Of a stretch of DNA of 64,000 nucleotides, positions 1 through 9,335 are shown one piece after another. The stretch comes from CAVTBT01 sp963733065. GTDB lineage: Bacteria; Actinomycetota; Thermoleophilia; Gaiellales; Gaiellaceae. Each line of letters starts with the position of its first letter. Position 1 is the stretch's first letter. Under the pieces are notes generated by a model that was not told where the DNA came from, made no database searches, and was given only the letters and a program-made list of their open reading frames with translations. The stretch spans positions 916,029 to 980,028 of the forward strand of contig CAVTBT010000005.1 of the NCBI GenBank assembly GCA_963733065.1, in the 5' to 3' direction. Position numbers and translations under genes: made by a program.

Positions 1-97
1 TGAGCATCCAGACGAGGCGCGCGCGCTCGGCACGGCGGGGAAGGCGCTCGCGGAGCGGGTCACCTGGGACGCCTGCATCGACCGGCTACTGGCGTGA
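1..97 (+). CDS. GT4-like glycosyltransferase, 3' end only
   Basis: Only the last 31 codons lie in the window. They read in frame from base 2 to the TGA at 95-97. The residues AGKALAERVTWDACIDRLLA resemble the final helix of GT-B glycosyltransferases of family GT4, which ends with a short W-containing segment after the sugar-nucleotide domain. The stop overlaps the GTG start of the next glycosyltransferase (GTGA at 94-97), so this is probably the upstream member of the same polysaccharide operon. The identification rests on a short tail and on context. Confidence 0.6.
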   Translation, partial: EHPDEARALGTAGKALAERVTWDACIDRLLA

Positions 98-1332
98 AGG
101 TCGCGTACGTCAGCCCGATGCCCCCCGAGCGATCCGGGATCGCCGACTACTCGGCGCTGCTCGTGCCGGCTCTCGGGCGGCGCGTCGAGCTCGCCGTCGT
201 CAAGCGGGGCCGCACGAAGCCGGAGCGCCGCACGGACGTCGCCCTCTACCACGTCGGCAACGATCCGGAGCACCACGGCTGGATCGTCGAGGCGCTGCGC
301 CGGCGTCCAGGCGTCGTCGTGCTCCACGACTTCGTGCTCCACCACCTGGTCGCCGGCCTCACCATCGGCCGCGGCAACGGTCACGGCTACCTGGACGCCA
401 TGGAGCGGGAGGCCGGTGTCGTCGGCCGGCTGCTCGCCCACGGGGTGCTCGACAAGCGCATTCCCGCGCTCTGGGAGTCGCGGGCGTCGGAGTTCCATCT
501 GGCCGGCGAGGTGCTCTCGCTCGCCACCGCCCTGATCGTGCACTCGCGCTACGTGGAGCACTGCGCGCGCGAGGCCGGCTACGCGGGGCCCATCCACGTG
601 GTCCCGCACCCGGCGTGGCCCGCCCCGGACGTGGCGGCTGCCGACGTCGAGGGCGCGCCGCTCTACGGATGCTTCGGCTACGTCAACGCGTCGAAGCGCG
701 TCCCGCAGCTGCTCGAGGCCTTCGCGCGCGTGCGAGCCCGCCACGAGGGTGCGCGGCTGCTCCTCGTCGGGGCGACGTCACCGGGCTTCGATCTCGACCG
801 GCGGCTCCAGCGGCTCGGGCTCGATGCCGAGGGCGTGCTGCGCGAGCCACGGGTCGACGAGGCGAGGCTCTGGGCGCTGATGGCGGCCTGCGACGCCTGT
901 GTGAACCTGCGCGCGCCGACGATGGGAGAGACGTCCGGCACGGCGATCCGAGCGCTCGTGCTCGGCAAGCCGCTCGTCGTGTCCGAGATCGGCTGGTTCG
1001 CGGAGCTTCCGGACGCCGTCGCGCTGAAGGCGCCGCCGGACGCACGCGAGTCCGAGACGCTCGAGGCGGCGCTCGAGCTGCTGGCGACGCGCCCCGACGC
1101 GCGGCGCTCGATGGGCGAAGCGGCGGCGGCGCTCGCGCGGCACGAACACGATCTCGAGCGCGTCGCCGACGCGTACGCGGCCGCGCTCGAGCTGGCGGTG
1201 GGCGGGCCCGCGGTCGACGAGGCCGTGCTCGGCGACATCGGCGGTGCGGCCGCGGCGGTCGGGATCGCGCCCGACACGCCCGAGGCGGCCGAGCTCGCGC
1301 GCCGGCTCGCCGAGGTCGAGCTTGGTGGTTGA
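94..1332 (+). CDS. GT4-like glycosyltransferase
   Basis: Predicted cytoplasmic GT-B glycosyltransferase of 412 aa. The N-terminus VAYVSPMPPERSGIADYS is the family's acceptor-side opening strand and loop. Around residue 190 the second Rossmann domain starts with GCFGYVNASKRVPQLLEA. A GETSGTAIRALVLGKPLVVS block near residue 275 corresponds to the nucleotide-sugar binding region of GT4 enzymes, but the usual E-x7-E is modified (GETSGT replaces the EGFGxPxxE form of its neighbours). The GTG start overlaps the upstream stop by 4 bases. Donor and acceptor sugars cannot be read from the sequence. The last 60 residues are Ala/Glu-rich helices. Confidence 0.85.
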   Translation: MKVAYVSPMPPERSGIADYSALLVPALGRRVELAVVKRGRTKPERRTDVALYHVGNDPEHHGWIVEALRRRPGVVVLHDFVLHHLVAGLTIGRGNGHGYLDAMEREAGVVGRLLAHGVLDKRIPALWESRASEFHLAGEVLSLATALIVHSRYVEHCAREAGYAGPIHVVPHPAWPAPDVAAADVEGAPLYGCFGYVNASKRVPQLLEAFARVRARHEGARLLLVGATSPGFDLDRRLQRLGLDAEGVLREPRVDEARLWALMAACDACVNLRAPTMGETSGTAIRALVLGKPLVVSEIGWFAELPDAVALKAPPDARESETLEAALELLATRPDARRSMGEAAAALARHEHDLERVADAYAAALELAVGGPAVDEAVLGDIGGAAAAVGIAPDTPEAAELARRLAEVELGG

Positions 1333-3397
1333 CCGCCTGCGGGCCGTGCCCGCGTGGGCCTGGCTCGCAGGGATCGTGCTCGTCTCGTTCGTCCTCCGCG
1401 CCTGGCTCGCGCGCGGCATCGCGGCGCCGTTCATCATGACCGACGAGCTCACGTACTCCGAGCTTGCGAAGAGCCTGGCGGACAGCGGTGAGCGGATGGT
1501 GCGCGACGTGCCCGCCGGCGGCTACGGGATCGTCTACCCGGCGCTGATCGCACCCGCGTATGCGCTGTTCGACAGCGTGCCGCAGGCGTACACGGCGCTG
1601 AAGACGATCAACTCGCTCGTCATGTCCCTCGCAGCCGTGCCGGCGTACCTGCTCGCGCGAACCGTGCTTCCGGTTCCGTGGTCGCTCGGCGCCGGTGCCT
1701 TCGCCGTGGCCGTGCCCTCGATGGCCTACACCGGGACGGTCATGACGGAGAACGCGTTCTATCCGATGTTCCTACTGGCCGCGCTCGCGCTCGTCTGGGC
1801 GCTCGACCGGCCGACCCTCATGCGCCAGGCGGTGCTCCTGCTCGTCGTCGCGCTGGCGATCCTCACGCGCCTGCAGGCGATCGCGCTCCTGCCTGCAGTG
1901 CTCACCGCACCGCTCCTGCTCGCGTTCGCCGAGCGCTCGACCGACAGGCTGCGGAGGCTCATCCCCCTCTACGTGACCGTCGTCGTCGGCGGCCTGCTCG
2001 TCGTCGCCGCGCAGGTGGCCCGCGGGGAGTCCGTGAGCGCCCTGCTCGGCTCGTACGCGGTGGTCGGCGAGGGCGGCTACGACGTGGGGCGCGCGCTGCA
2101 GTTCCTCGCCTACCACTGGGCCGAGCTCGACCTGTACCTCGGCGTCGTTCCGATCGCCGCAGCCATCGTGCTCGCCAGGCTCGCGCGGGAGCTCGACGGC
2201 CCGCTGCAGCGCCTGCTCGCGGTCGCGCTGGCGGCGTCGTTCTGGCTCGTGCTCGTGGTCTCCCTCTTTGCATCCCGCTTCGCCGACCGGATTCAGGAGC
2301 GGAACGCCTTCGTCGTCGCGCCGCTCTTCCTCGTGCTGATGTTGGCGTGGATCCAACGCGGCGCGCCGCGCCCCGGCCTGCTGTCCCCGGCGGCGGCCGC
2401 CGCAGCCGCCCTCGCGATTCTTGTCATCCCGTTCGAGCGGTTCATCAACGAGTCGGCGAAGTCGGACACGCTCATGCTGCTGCCGTGGTGGTCGGTGCAG
2501 GACGTGACGGGCATCGAGTGGGTGGCCGAGATCGCGTTCCTGCTCGCGCTCCTCGTCGGCGTGCTCTTCGTGGCGGTACCCCGCCGCTACTCGCTCGTGC
2601 TCGCCGGGGTCGTCGCCGCCTACTTCGTCGTCGCGTTCAAGCCCGTGTGGTTCGGGGCGCACGGCTTCCGCGTCGCGTCGGCAGGCGCGCTCTTCCAGGG
2701 CATCCGCGACGCCGACCGGGACTGGATCGACCAGGCGGTGCCGAAGGGCTCGACCGTCGGGGTCGTGTGGTCGGGCCTGACCGACCGCTTCACGGTCAAC
2801 CTCAACGAGTTCTTCAGCCGGAGCGTGGGGCCCATCTACTACCTGCGGGGCCCGACGCCCGGCGGTGAGGGGAGCGAGCAGCACGTGACGGTCGGGCCGG
2901 GCGGTGTGGTGCGGCTGGACGACGGCACGCCGGTCGCCGACCGCTTCGTGCTGCTCGACTCGGCCGTCGACCCGGACGGCCGCCCGCTCGCGCGCGATCC
3001 GGGCTGGGGCCTCACCGTGTACAGCATCAAGCCGCCGCTCGAGTCGACGACGCTCATCACGGGCCTCTACGACGACGGGTGGTCTGGCCCGCTGGTGACG
3101 TATACGCGGCGGCGCTGCTCGGGCGGCACGGTCACCGCGTCGATGTCGGGCGACCCCACGCTGCTCGGGCCGACACAGACGACGGTCACTGCGCGCACAC
3201 GCGCCGGCCGCAAGCGAACCGTCACCTACGCCCAGGATGCGCCCGCCGCGCTGAAGGTGCCGCTGACTCCGGTCGGCGAGCGCTGCCTCGTGCGCTTCGA
3301 GGTGTCACCGACCGCCGTGCCGGCGGAAGTGATCGACGGCAGCACGGACACGCGCGAGCTCGGCACCCGCTTCGTCGGCTTCACCTACGAGCCGTGA
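1325..3397 (+). CDS. polytopic membrane glycosyltransferase, GT-C-like
   Basis: About 690 aa. The first two thirds are hydrophobic, with many membrane helices, followed by a roughly 200-residue soluble C-terminal part, probably outside the membrane. After the first helix comes IMTDELTYSELAKSLADSG; an acidic pair in this first loop is typical of GT-C enzymes (ArnT/PMT-like) that use polyprenyl-phosphate sugars. It is a clear paralogue of the minus-strand gene ending at 7224, which has FTDEIEFTQVSRSIADGDG at the same place. Start chosen at GTG 1325, overlapping the previous gene by 8 bases; TTG 1322 is the alternative. A longer reading upstream runs through the previous gene and is rejected. 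Function inferred from topology and context. Confidence 0.75.
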   Translation: MVDRLRAVPAWAWLAGIVLVSFVLRAWLARGIAAPFIMTDELTYSELAKSLADSGERMVRDVPAGGYGIVYPALIAPAYALFDSVPQAYTALKTINSLVMSLAAVPAYLLARTVLPVPWSLGAGAFAVAVPSMAYTGTVMTENAFYPMFLLAALALVWALDRPTLMRQAVLLLVVALAILTRLQAIALLPAVLTAPLLLAFAERSTDRLRRLIPLYVTVVVGGLLVVAAQVARGESVSALLGSYAVVGEGGYDVGRALQFLAYHWAELDLYLGVVPIAAAIVLARLARELDGPLQRLLAVALAASFWLVLVVSLFASRFADRIQERNAFVVAPLFLVLMLAWIQRGAPRPGLLSPAAAAAAALAILVIPFERFINESAKSDTLMLLPWWSVQDVTGIEWVAEIAFLLALLVGVLFVAVPRRYSLVLAGVVAAYFVVAFKPVWFGAHGFRVASAGALFQGIRDADRDWIDQAVPKGSTVGVVWSGLTDRFTVNLNEFFSRSVGPIYYLRGPTPGGEGSEQHVTVGPGGVVRLDDGTPVADRFVLLDSAVDPDGRPLARDPGWGLTVYSIKPPLESTTLITGLYDDGWSGPLVTYTRRRCSGGTVTASMSGDPTLLGPTQTTVTARTRAGRKRTVTYAQDAPAALKVPLTPVGERCLVRFEVSPTAVPAEVIDGSTDTRELGTRFVGFTYEP

Positions 3398-4470
3398 AGA
3401 TCGCTTTCGACGTCTCGCCGCTGTCGCATCCGCGTACCGGGGTCGGGAATTACCTGCGCGGCTCGCTCGAGGGGCTCGTCGAAGCCGCCGCCGGCCGGCA
3501 CGAGATCGTCGCCTTCGCGCCGACGAGCCCACGCGGCCGGACGGCGATCCCGGCCGCTCTCGAGGGGATCGACGTCGAGACGCGGCTCTGGCCCGTGCTG
3601 CCATCGCACGCGCTGCGCGTCGCGTGGAGCCGGCTCGGGCGGCCGGGCGTCGAGCGGCTGCTCGGGCGCGTGGACGTGCTCCACTTCAGCGATTGGATGT
3701 ACCCGCCGCAGCTCGGCGGCGTGCGAGCGACGACGATCCACGACCTCGTGCCGCTGCGGTTCCCGGAGTGGACGACGCCCCGTACCCGCTCGATGCACGG
3801 CGCGAAGTACGAGAACGCCGCACGGAGCTGCGACGTCATCTTCTGCAACTCGCGCTTCACCGCCGACGACGTCCACGCCCTCCTCGGCGTGGCGCAGGAT
3901 CGGCTCCAGGTGGCCCCGCCGGGCCTGTCCAGGGGACTGTCCCCGGACGGTCCACGCCGCGAGCTCGGGCGACCGTACGTGCTCAGCGTCGCGACGCTCG
4001 AGCCGCGCAAGAACCTCGGCGCGCTGCTGGATGCGCACGCCCTGCTCGACGGCGGGCCGGCACTCGCCGTCGCCGGCGCCGCCGGCTGGGGCGAGCAGCC
4101 GGCGCTCGACCGCGCGGAGGTCATCCGCCTCGGCTTCGTCGACGACGACGAGCTCGGCGAGCTCTACCGCGGTGCGGCGGCCTTCGTCTACCCGTCGCGC
4201 TTCGAGGGCTTCGGCATGCCCATCATCGAGGCGATGGCGTGCGGGACGCCGGTCGTCGCCTCCTCGCACCCGTCCATGGACGAGGCCTGTGGCGACGCGG
4301 CCGTGCGGGTCGATCCGGACGATCCCGCGGCGATCGCCGCAGGCATCCGCCGCGCCCTGGATACGCGCGACGAGCTCGTGCGGAAGGGGCTCGAGCACGC
4401 GCGCGGCTTCTCGTGGCGTGCGGTCGGCGAGACCTTCCTGCGCGGCTACGAGGAGGCGGCCGCGCGGTGA
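3394..4470 (+). CDS. GT4 glycosyltransferase
   Basis: 358 aa, cytoplasmic GT-B enzyme. The N-terminus KIAFDVSPLSHPRTGVGNYL has the glycine-rich acceptor-side loop. LSVATLEPRKNL (about 200-211) opens the C-terminal Rossmann domain, and FEGFGMPIIEAMACGTPVV (about 270-288) is the classic GT4 E-x7-E donor-binding motif. Start GTG 3394 overlaps the preceding stop (GTGA). It is one of three consecutive, mutually similar GT4 genes (3394, 4467, 5417), most likely successive transferases building one repeat unit of a surface glycan. The sugar specificity cannot be deduced. Confidence 0.9.
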   Translation: MKIAFDVSPLSHPRTGVGNYLRGSLEGLVEAAAGRHEIVAFAPTSPRGRTAIPAALEGIDVETRLWPVLPSHALRVAWSRLGRPGVERLLGRVDVLHFSDWMYPPQLGGVRATTIHDLVPLRFPEWTTPRTRSMHGAKYENAARSCDVIFCNSRFTADDVHALLGVAQDRLQVAPPGLSRGLSPDGPRRELGRPYVLSVATLEPRKNLGALLDAHALLDGGPALAVAGAAGWGEQPALDRAEVIRLGFVDDDELGELYRGAAAFVYPSRFEGFGMPIIEAMACGTPVVASSHPSMDEACGDAAVRVDPDDPAAIAAGIRRALDTRDELVRKGLEHARGFSWRAVGETFLRGYEEAAAR

Positions 4471-5435
4471 GGGTCGCGGTCGACACGTCGCCGCTCGCGC
4501 AGACCCGCGCCGGGACGGCCCGCCACGTCCGCGGGCTGCTCGCGGCACTGGCCGGTCGGGACGGCCTGGAGCTGGACGAGGTCGCCTTCGATCGCTCCGG
4601 CCGGGCGGCGACGCTGGCGCGTGACACCTGGTGGTACCTCGCCGGGCTGCCGCGGGCGGCACGCGGCAGTGACGTCCTGCATTGCACGACGTTCCGGGGC
4701 CCGGTGCGCGCACGCCCGCCGGTTGTCGTCACGATTCACGACCTGGCGTTCCTGCGCCATCCGGAGACGTTCCGTGCCTGGCACAGGCTGTCCGGACGCG
4801 CGCTCGCCGGACGGGTCTCGCGCGCGGCGGACGCCATCGTTGCGCTGTCCGAGTTCACGAAGCGGGAGACCATCGAGCTGCTCCGCGTGCCGCCTGAGCG
4901 GATCCGGGTCATCCCGAACGGCGTCGAGCCCGTGTTCCGGCCGGACGGGCCGGCGCGGGAGGGCGACTACGTGCTCGCCGTGGGCACGGTCGAGCCGAGG
5001 AAGAACCTCGCGCGCGTCGCCGAGGCGGCCCGACTCGCTGCGGTCGAGCTGCGGATCGCGGGCGGCGAGGGCTGGGGAGGCGTCGACGCCGCCGGTCGCG
5101 TCGGCTTCGTCTCCGACGACGAGCTGGCCGCTCTCTACCGCGGGGCGCGCTGCCTCGTCCTCGCCTCGCTCTACGAGGGGTTCGGCATCCCCGTGCTCGA
5201 GGCGATGGCGTGCGGCACCCCGGTCGTGACCTCGCGTGGCGGCGCGCTCGAGGAGACGGCAGGCGGTGCGGCGGTGCTCGTCGACCCGCTGGATGCCGGC
5301 TCGATCGCCGAGGGCATCGCCGAGGCCGGACGGCGGCGCGACGAGCTCCGTGCCGCGGGCCTGGCCCGGGCAGCGGAGTTCACGTGGGAGCGGGCGGCGG
5401 ACGAGGTGGAGGCGCTGTGGCGCGAGCTGGCCTGA
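4467..5435 (+). CDS. GT4 glycosyltransferase
   Basis: 322 aa. N-terminus RVAVDTSPLAQTRAGTARHV. LAVGTVEPRKNLARVAEAA near residue 170 starts the nucleotide-sugar domain, and YEGFGIPVLEAMACGTPVV (about 237-255) is the GT4 E-x7-E motif. It is somewhat shorter than its two neighbours, mainly between the domains, but all core motifs are present. Start GTG 4467 overlaps the upstream stop (GTGA), so translation is probably coupled. The gene is closely related to the flanking copies at 3394 and 5417, which suggests local duplication. Confidence 0.9.
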   Translation: MRVAVDTSPLAQTRAGTARHVRGLLAALAGRDGLELDEVAFDRSGRAATLARDTWWYLAGLPRAARGSDVLHCTTFRGPVRARPPVVVTIHDLAFLRHPETFRAWHRLSGRALAGRVSRAADAIVALSEFTKRETIELLRVPPERIRVIPNGVEPVFRPDGPAREGDYVLAVGTVEPRKNLARVAEAARLAAVELRIAGGEGWGGVDAAGRVGFVSDDELAALYRGARCLVLASLYEGFGIPVLEAMACGTPVVTSRGGALEETAGGAAVLVDPLDAGSIAEGIAEAGRRRDELRAAGLARAAEFTWERAADEVEALWRELA

Positions 5436-6445
5436 GCCCGCTGGTCGTCGTCGACGCAGACGTGTTGGGCAGGCGCCGTACCGGCGACGAGACCTACGTC
5501 TCGAACCTGCTGCGCAGCCTGGCGCCGCGCGCCGAGGACGCGGGGGTCCGCCTCGCGGCCGTCACGCGGCATCCCGAGCTCGTCCCGCCCGGGATCGAGC
5601 CGCTCGCCCTTTCGACCTCGATGCAGGAGCTGCGCATGGGGTGGACGTTGCCGCGCCTGCTGCGCGGCGCGGGCGCCGCGCTCGTCCATACCCAGTACGC
5701 GCTGCCGTTGCGCGCGCCGTGCCCGGCCGTCGTCACGGTCCACGACCTCTCGTACGAGGATCCACGGTTGATGGGGCGCAAGGACCGGATCGTCTTCCGT
5801 ACCGTCGTCCCGCGGGCGGTCCGGCAGGCGGCGCGCGTGCTCACGGTCTCCGAGCGGACGAAACGCGATCTCGTCGAGCGCTACGCGCTGCCTCCGGAGC
5901 GCGTCGTCGTCACGCCGAACGGCGTCGATCCAGCGTTCGTGCCCGGCACGGGACCGCGCGACTACGTCCTCGCCGTCGGCGCCGTCCAGCCGCGCAAGAA
6001 CCAGCTCGCCGCGCTCGAGGCAGCTCGCGCGGCCGGCCTGCCGCTCGTCGTCGCGGGGCCGGCGAAGGACGCGGCGCTCGCGGATGAGCTGCGGCGCCGC
6101 GGCGCCCGGGTGACGGGTTACATCGAGAAGGCCGAGCTCGTCGAGCTCGTGCAGGGGGCGGCGTGCCTCGTGCAGTCCTCCCTGCACGAGGGGTTCGGGC
6201 TGCCGGTCGTCGAGGCGATGGCGTGTGGGACTCCCGTGGTCGCGGTGCGGGAGCCGGCGCTCGTCGAGGTCGCCGGCGACGCGGCGGTCCTCGTCGAGGA
6301 GGGCGGGCTCGCCGACGGGATCCGCCGCGCGCTCGCCGAGCGCGACAGCCTCGTCGCCGCGGGGCTCGAACGCGCACGACGGTTCACGTGGGACGCTGCT
6401 GCCGAACGAACGCTGGCGGTCTACCGGGAGGTGCTCGATGGCTGA
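5417..6445 (+). CDS. GT4 glycosyltransferase
   Basis: About 342 aa. Opens PLVVVDADVLGRRRTGDETY. LAVGAVQPRKNQLAALEAA begins the second Rossmann domain, and HEGFGLPVVEAMACGTPVV is the donor-site E-x7-E motif. Start chosen at GTG 5417 because GGAGG (5408-5412) sits 4 bases upstream; this overlaps the previous gene by 19 bases. A CTG at 5432 would give a minimal overlap. An upstream in-frame extension runs through the previous gene and is not credible. Third of the related GT4 set. Confidence 0.88.
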   Translation: MARAGLSPLVVVDADVLGRRRTGDETYVSNLLRSLAPRAEDAGVRLAAVTRHPELVPPGIEPLALSTSMQELRMGWTLPRLLRGAGAALVHTQYALPLRAPCPAVVTVHDLSYEDPRLMGRKDRIVFRTVVPRAVRQAARVLTVSERTKRDLVERYALPPERVVVTPNGVDPAFVPGTGPRDYVLAVGAVQPRKNQLAALEAARAAGLPLVVAGPAKDAALADELRRRGARVTGYIEKAELVELVQGAACLVQSSLHEGFGLPVVEAMACGTPVVAVREPALVEVAGDAAVLVEEGGLADGIRRALAERDSLVAAGLERARRFTWDAAAERTLAVYREVLDG

Positions 6446-7208
6446 CGGCCGTGTCTCGGCGGTTGTGGTGTCGCACGGCCACGCCGATGCGCTGAGCCGC
6501 AGCCTGCCGGTGCTCGCCCCGCAGGTCGACGAGCTCGTGGTGATCGCGAACGTGCCGGGCAGCGCCGTCTCGACCCCGCCCTCCGCGCACGTGCTGGACA
6601 ACCCGCGGCCGCTCAGCTTCGCCGCCAACGCCAACCTCGGCATCGCCGCGACGGCGGGCGAGTACGTCGTGGTCGCGAACCCGGACGCCGTGCCGGAGAC
6701 CGACGCCGTGTCGACTCTCGTCGAGTTCGCCGACGCACAGCCGCGCTGCGGCATCGCCGGTCCGCTCGTCCGCTGGCCCGACGGCCGCTGGCAGCCGACC
6801 CGCCGCAGGTTCCCGACCGTGTCCGGCACCGTCGTCCGCCGCACGCCGCTCCGGCGCGTCCGGCCGCCGCTCGAGCACCAGCGCACGCACTACGGCCTCG
6901 ACGACGGAGCTCCCACGGAGCCCGTGCAAGGCGACTGGCTGCTCGGCGCGTTCCTCCTGCTGCGGCGCAGCATGCTCGACGAGCTCGGCGGGTGGGATGC
7001 CGGCTACCGCCACTACGGGGAGGACATCGACCTCTGCTATCGCGCCATGCGCGCCGGGTGGGAGCGCTGGCAGGTGCCCGCTGCGGTGGTGACGCACGAC
7101 TGGGCGCAGGTCATCGACCGGAGCTTCAAGACGCGCCACACGCTGTGGCACCTCCGCGGCATGCTCCGCTTCGTCCGCAAGCATCCGGAGCGGCTGAAGG
7201 CCCTCTAG
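6438..7208 (+). CDS. GT2 glycosyltransferase, rhamnosyltransferase-like
   Basis: 256 aa, GT-A fold. N-terminal strand RVSAVVVSHGHADAL. VVANPDAVPETDA near residue 80 takes the place of the metal/donor-binding DxD, and HYGEDIDLCYRAMRAGW near residue 200 is the catalytic ED-D box of the WbbL/RfbF-like GT2 group. The C-terminus ends in a short basic helix. Start ATG 6438 overlaps the preceding stop at 6443-6445. It is the last gene of the plus-strand glycosyltransferase operon and is followed by convergent genes. Rhamnose as donor is only a family-level guess. Confidence 0.88.
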   Translation: MADGRVSAVVVSHGHADALSRSLPVLAPQVDELVVIANVPGSAVSTPPSAHVLDNPRPLSFAANANLGIAATAGEYVVVANPDAVPETDAVSTLVEFADAQPRCGIAGPLVRWPDGRWQPTRRRFPTVSGTVVRRTPLRRVRPPLEHQRTHYGLDDGAPTEPVQGDWLLGAFLLLRRSMLDELGGWDAGYRHYGEDIDLCYRAMRAGWERWQVPAAVVTHDWAQVIDRSFKTRHTLWHLRGMLRFVRKHPERLKAL

Positions 7209-7232
7209 AGGGGCTGAAGGGCCCTAGAGGGG
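7192..7232. terminator. imperfect direct repeat with hairpin between convergent gene ends
   Basis: Two near-identical copies of a 20-22 base unit lie head to tail, 7192-7213 and 7212-7232 (ggctgaagg... ending ...agagggg). CCCTCTAG at 7201-7208 can pair with CTAGAGGG at 7224-7231, and 7201-7212 is itself a perfect 12-base palindrome. The unit contains the stop of the plus gene (7206-7208) and the stop of the minus gene (7224-7226). It could act as a bidirectional terminator, although there is no T tract. Confidence 0.45.
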
Positions 7233-9335
7233 CGTGTAGCCGAACGAGACCTGCGCGCCGAGCTGGCGGTTGTCCCCCAGCGACGGGTCGAGCTCTCGCG
7301 GCGAGAACGTCGGCGTCACCTCGACCTCGGCGCGCCACGGCCCGGGCGGGGCGCGCAGGAAGAACGGGATGCTCTCGCCGGCGTTGATCTCGTCCCGCGC
7401 GACCTGGGTGACGCGTGCCAGCGCCGGCTGCTGGTTCTCGTCCACGGTGAGCGGCCCGAGCCGGACCGTCACCTTGCCCGGGACGTCCTTGCCGAGCCAG
7501 GCGGTGCGCGCGACGACGATGCGTGCGATGCCCGGCCTGCCCGGCTCGGCGTCGTACTGATTGTGCGCTGCGTGCTCCCCCATCCAGCCGTCGGGCGCGA
7601 CGCCGACCGTCGACGAGGCGAGCCTGATCGGCCCGGCGAGCTGCTGAACGTTGTAGTCCCCGACCTCTGTCAGTCGCGGTGGGTTCCGGAGCTGGACGCC
7701 CGACGTCGCGACGAGCACCTGCGCTCCGGGCTCCGGGCTGAGCGTTCCGTCGGGCGCGGCGAGGTCGGCGGTCTTCACGGCGCCGGGCCCGGGTGCCGTG
7801 CCGTCGAGGCTCCAGACCTGGCCCAGCGACCGGTTCCAGAACTCGAGCGACCAGATCGAGTTCGGGTCGGCGATGCCCTGTCCGAGGAAGACGGACGTGC
7901 CGTCGCCGGCCGTCTCGTCCAGCCAGTTCGCGGGCTTCGGCAGCGACGAGTAGATGCGGTCGGCGAGGTCACGCTCGCCCGACGCGGCATAGACCTGAGC
8001 AGTCATCGTCCACGCGAGCAGTGTCGCGGCGAGCACCCCGGCGACGCCGAGCCGGAGCGAGCGCCGCCGCACGAGGGTCACGACGAGCAGTGCTGCGGTG
8101 CCCGCGACCGCCACTGCCAGCAGCACGTGCTCGATGCGCGGCACGTCCCAGCGGAACTCGCGGTTTGCGAGCGCCAGGATCGCGAAGCCGTGTGCGTCGT
8201 AGGTCGGATGCGCGAGCGAGTACGGCGTCTGGACGACGAGCCACGCGGCGAACGCACCGGCGGCGGCGATCGCCCAGACACGGCCGCCGCGGACGAGCAG
8301 CCACGCGGTGCCCCCGAAGAGGAGCGGCGTCAGGTAGATGAGGTTGCGCTCGGGCACGACGTCCCCGTAGACGGTCGAGAGGTAGGCGCCCTTCACCGCG
8401 GTGTAGACGCCGAAGCACAGCACGGCCGCGACCGTCACGACCGTGAATGCGCGCTCGTCGGCTGACAGGCGCCGGCCGCGCAGCGGGACGAGCGCGGCGA
8501 GCGCCGCCGCCAGCGGCACGACGCCGACGCCGATCGCCAGGGCGCCGATCCCCCAAAGCCCGAAGTCGAGCATCCGGTCCTTGTGGAACGTCGTCGCGAT
8601 GTACCACGAGTAGGACTGGCGGGTGATGACCGCGGCGCCGACGATCGCGATGCCGAGGCCGAGCACCGCCGCCCCGAGCCAGTCGCCGCGCGACCAGGTC
8701 CGTCGCCAGGCGGTCGCACGCTCCGTGCGCCAGGCCAGCACGACCGCGACGAGCCCGAGCACGACGAAGAGGATCGAGAGCTGGGTGCGCGTCAGGAAGC
8801 CGAGCAGGCAGCCGCCGAGCGCCACCGCGAAGCGGCTTCTCGTCGGGACGGCGGCCCACCGCATCACGGTGAGCAGCGCGAGCGTGGCCGTCGGATACGC
8901 CAGCGGCTCCTCGACCAGGATCGGTGAATAGGCGAGCGCGGGCGCGGCTCCTGCTCCGGCGGCCGCCAGCAGCGCGGGAGTGCGCGGGACGAGCAGGCGC
9001 GCGATGCCGTACGCGGGGAAGACGGCGGCCGTCATCAGGAGCGCGCCGAGCGCCTTGATCGCGCCGTAGCTCTGGCCCACCGAGTCGAGCCACCACGCCG
9101 GTGCCGCGAGGTACGCGTACAGGCCCGGGAAACCGGAGGGTTCGCCGCCCCGGAACGCGGCGCCGTCGCCGTCGGCGATCGAGCGCGACACCTGGGTGAA
9201 CTCGATCTCGTCGGTGAAGATCGTCGGCGTCGCGTGGCGCGAGGCCTGCCATACGTGCAACGCGGCGAGCCCGGCGTAGAGCAGCACGAGCGGCAGCGCC
9301 GCGCCGGGCGCCGACAGCCGGGAGCGCACGCTCAC
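7224..9335 (-). CDS. polytopic membrane glycosyltransferase, GT-C-like
   Basis: 703 aa from GTG 9335, which overlaps the upstream stop (GTGA). It is paralogous to the gene at 1325-3397: same size, many membrane helices, the first-loop motif IFTDEIEFTQVSRSIADG, and a C-terminal soluble domain of about 200 residues ending in VSFGYTPL (its paralogue ends TRFVGFTYEP). Likely a membrane transferase using a polyprenyl-phosphate sugar. The frame stays open upstream to 11036, but that part is the shadow of the next gene and is excluded. Only family-level function is supported. Confidence 0.75.
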   Translation of the reverse strand: MSVRSRLSAPGAALPLVLLYAGLAALHVWQASRHATPTIFTDEIEFTQVSRSIADGDGAAFRGGEPSGFPGLYAYLAAPAWWLDSVGQSYGAIKALGALLMTAAVFPAYGIARLLVPRTPALLAAAGAGAAPALAYSPILVEEPLAYPTATLALLTVMRWAAVPTRSRFAVALGGCLLGFLTRTQLSILFVVLGLVAVVLAWRTERATAWRRTWSRGDWLGAAVLGLGIAIVGAAVITRQSYSWYIATTFHKDRMLDFGLWGIGALAIGVGVVPLAAALAALVPLRGRRLSADERAFTVVTVAAVLCFGVYTAVKGAYLSTVYGDVVPERNLIYLTPLLFGGTAWLLVRGGRVWAIAAAGAFAAWLVVQTPYSLAHPTYDAHGFAILALANREFRWDVPRIEHVLLAVAVAGTAALLVVTLVRRRSLRLGVAGVLAATLLAWTMTAQVYAASGERDLADRIYSSLPKPANWLDETAGDGTSVFLGQGIADPNSIWSLEFWNRSLGQVWSLDGTAPGPGAVKTADLAAPDGTLSPEPGAQVLVATSGVQLRNPPRLTEVGDYNVQQLAGPIRLASSTVGVAPDGWMGEHAAHNQYDAEPGRPGIARIVVARTAWLGKDVPGKVTVRLGPLTVDENQQPALARVTQVARDEINAGESIPFFLRAPPGPWRAEVEVTPTFSPRELDPSLGDNRQLGAQVSFGYTPL

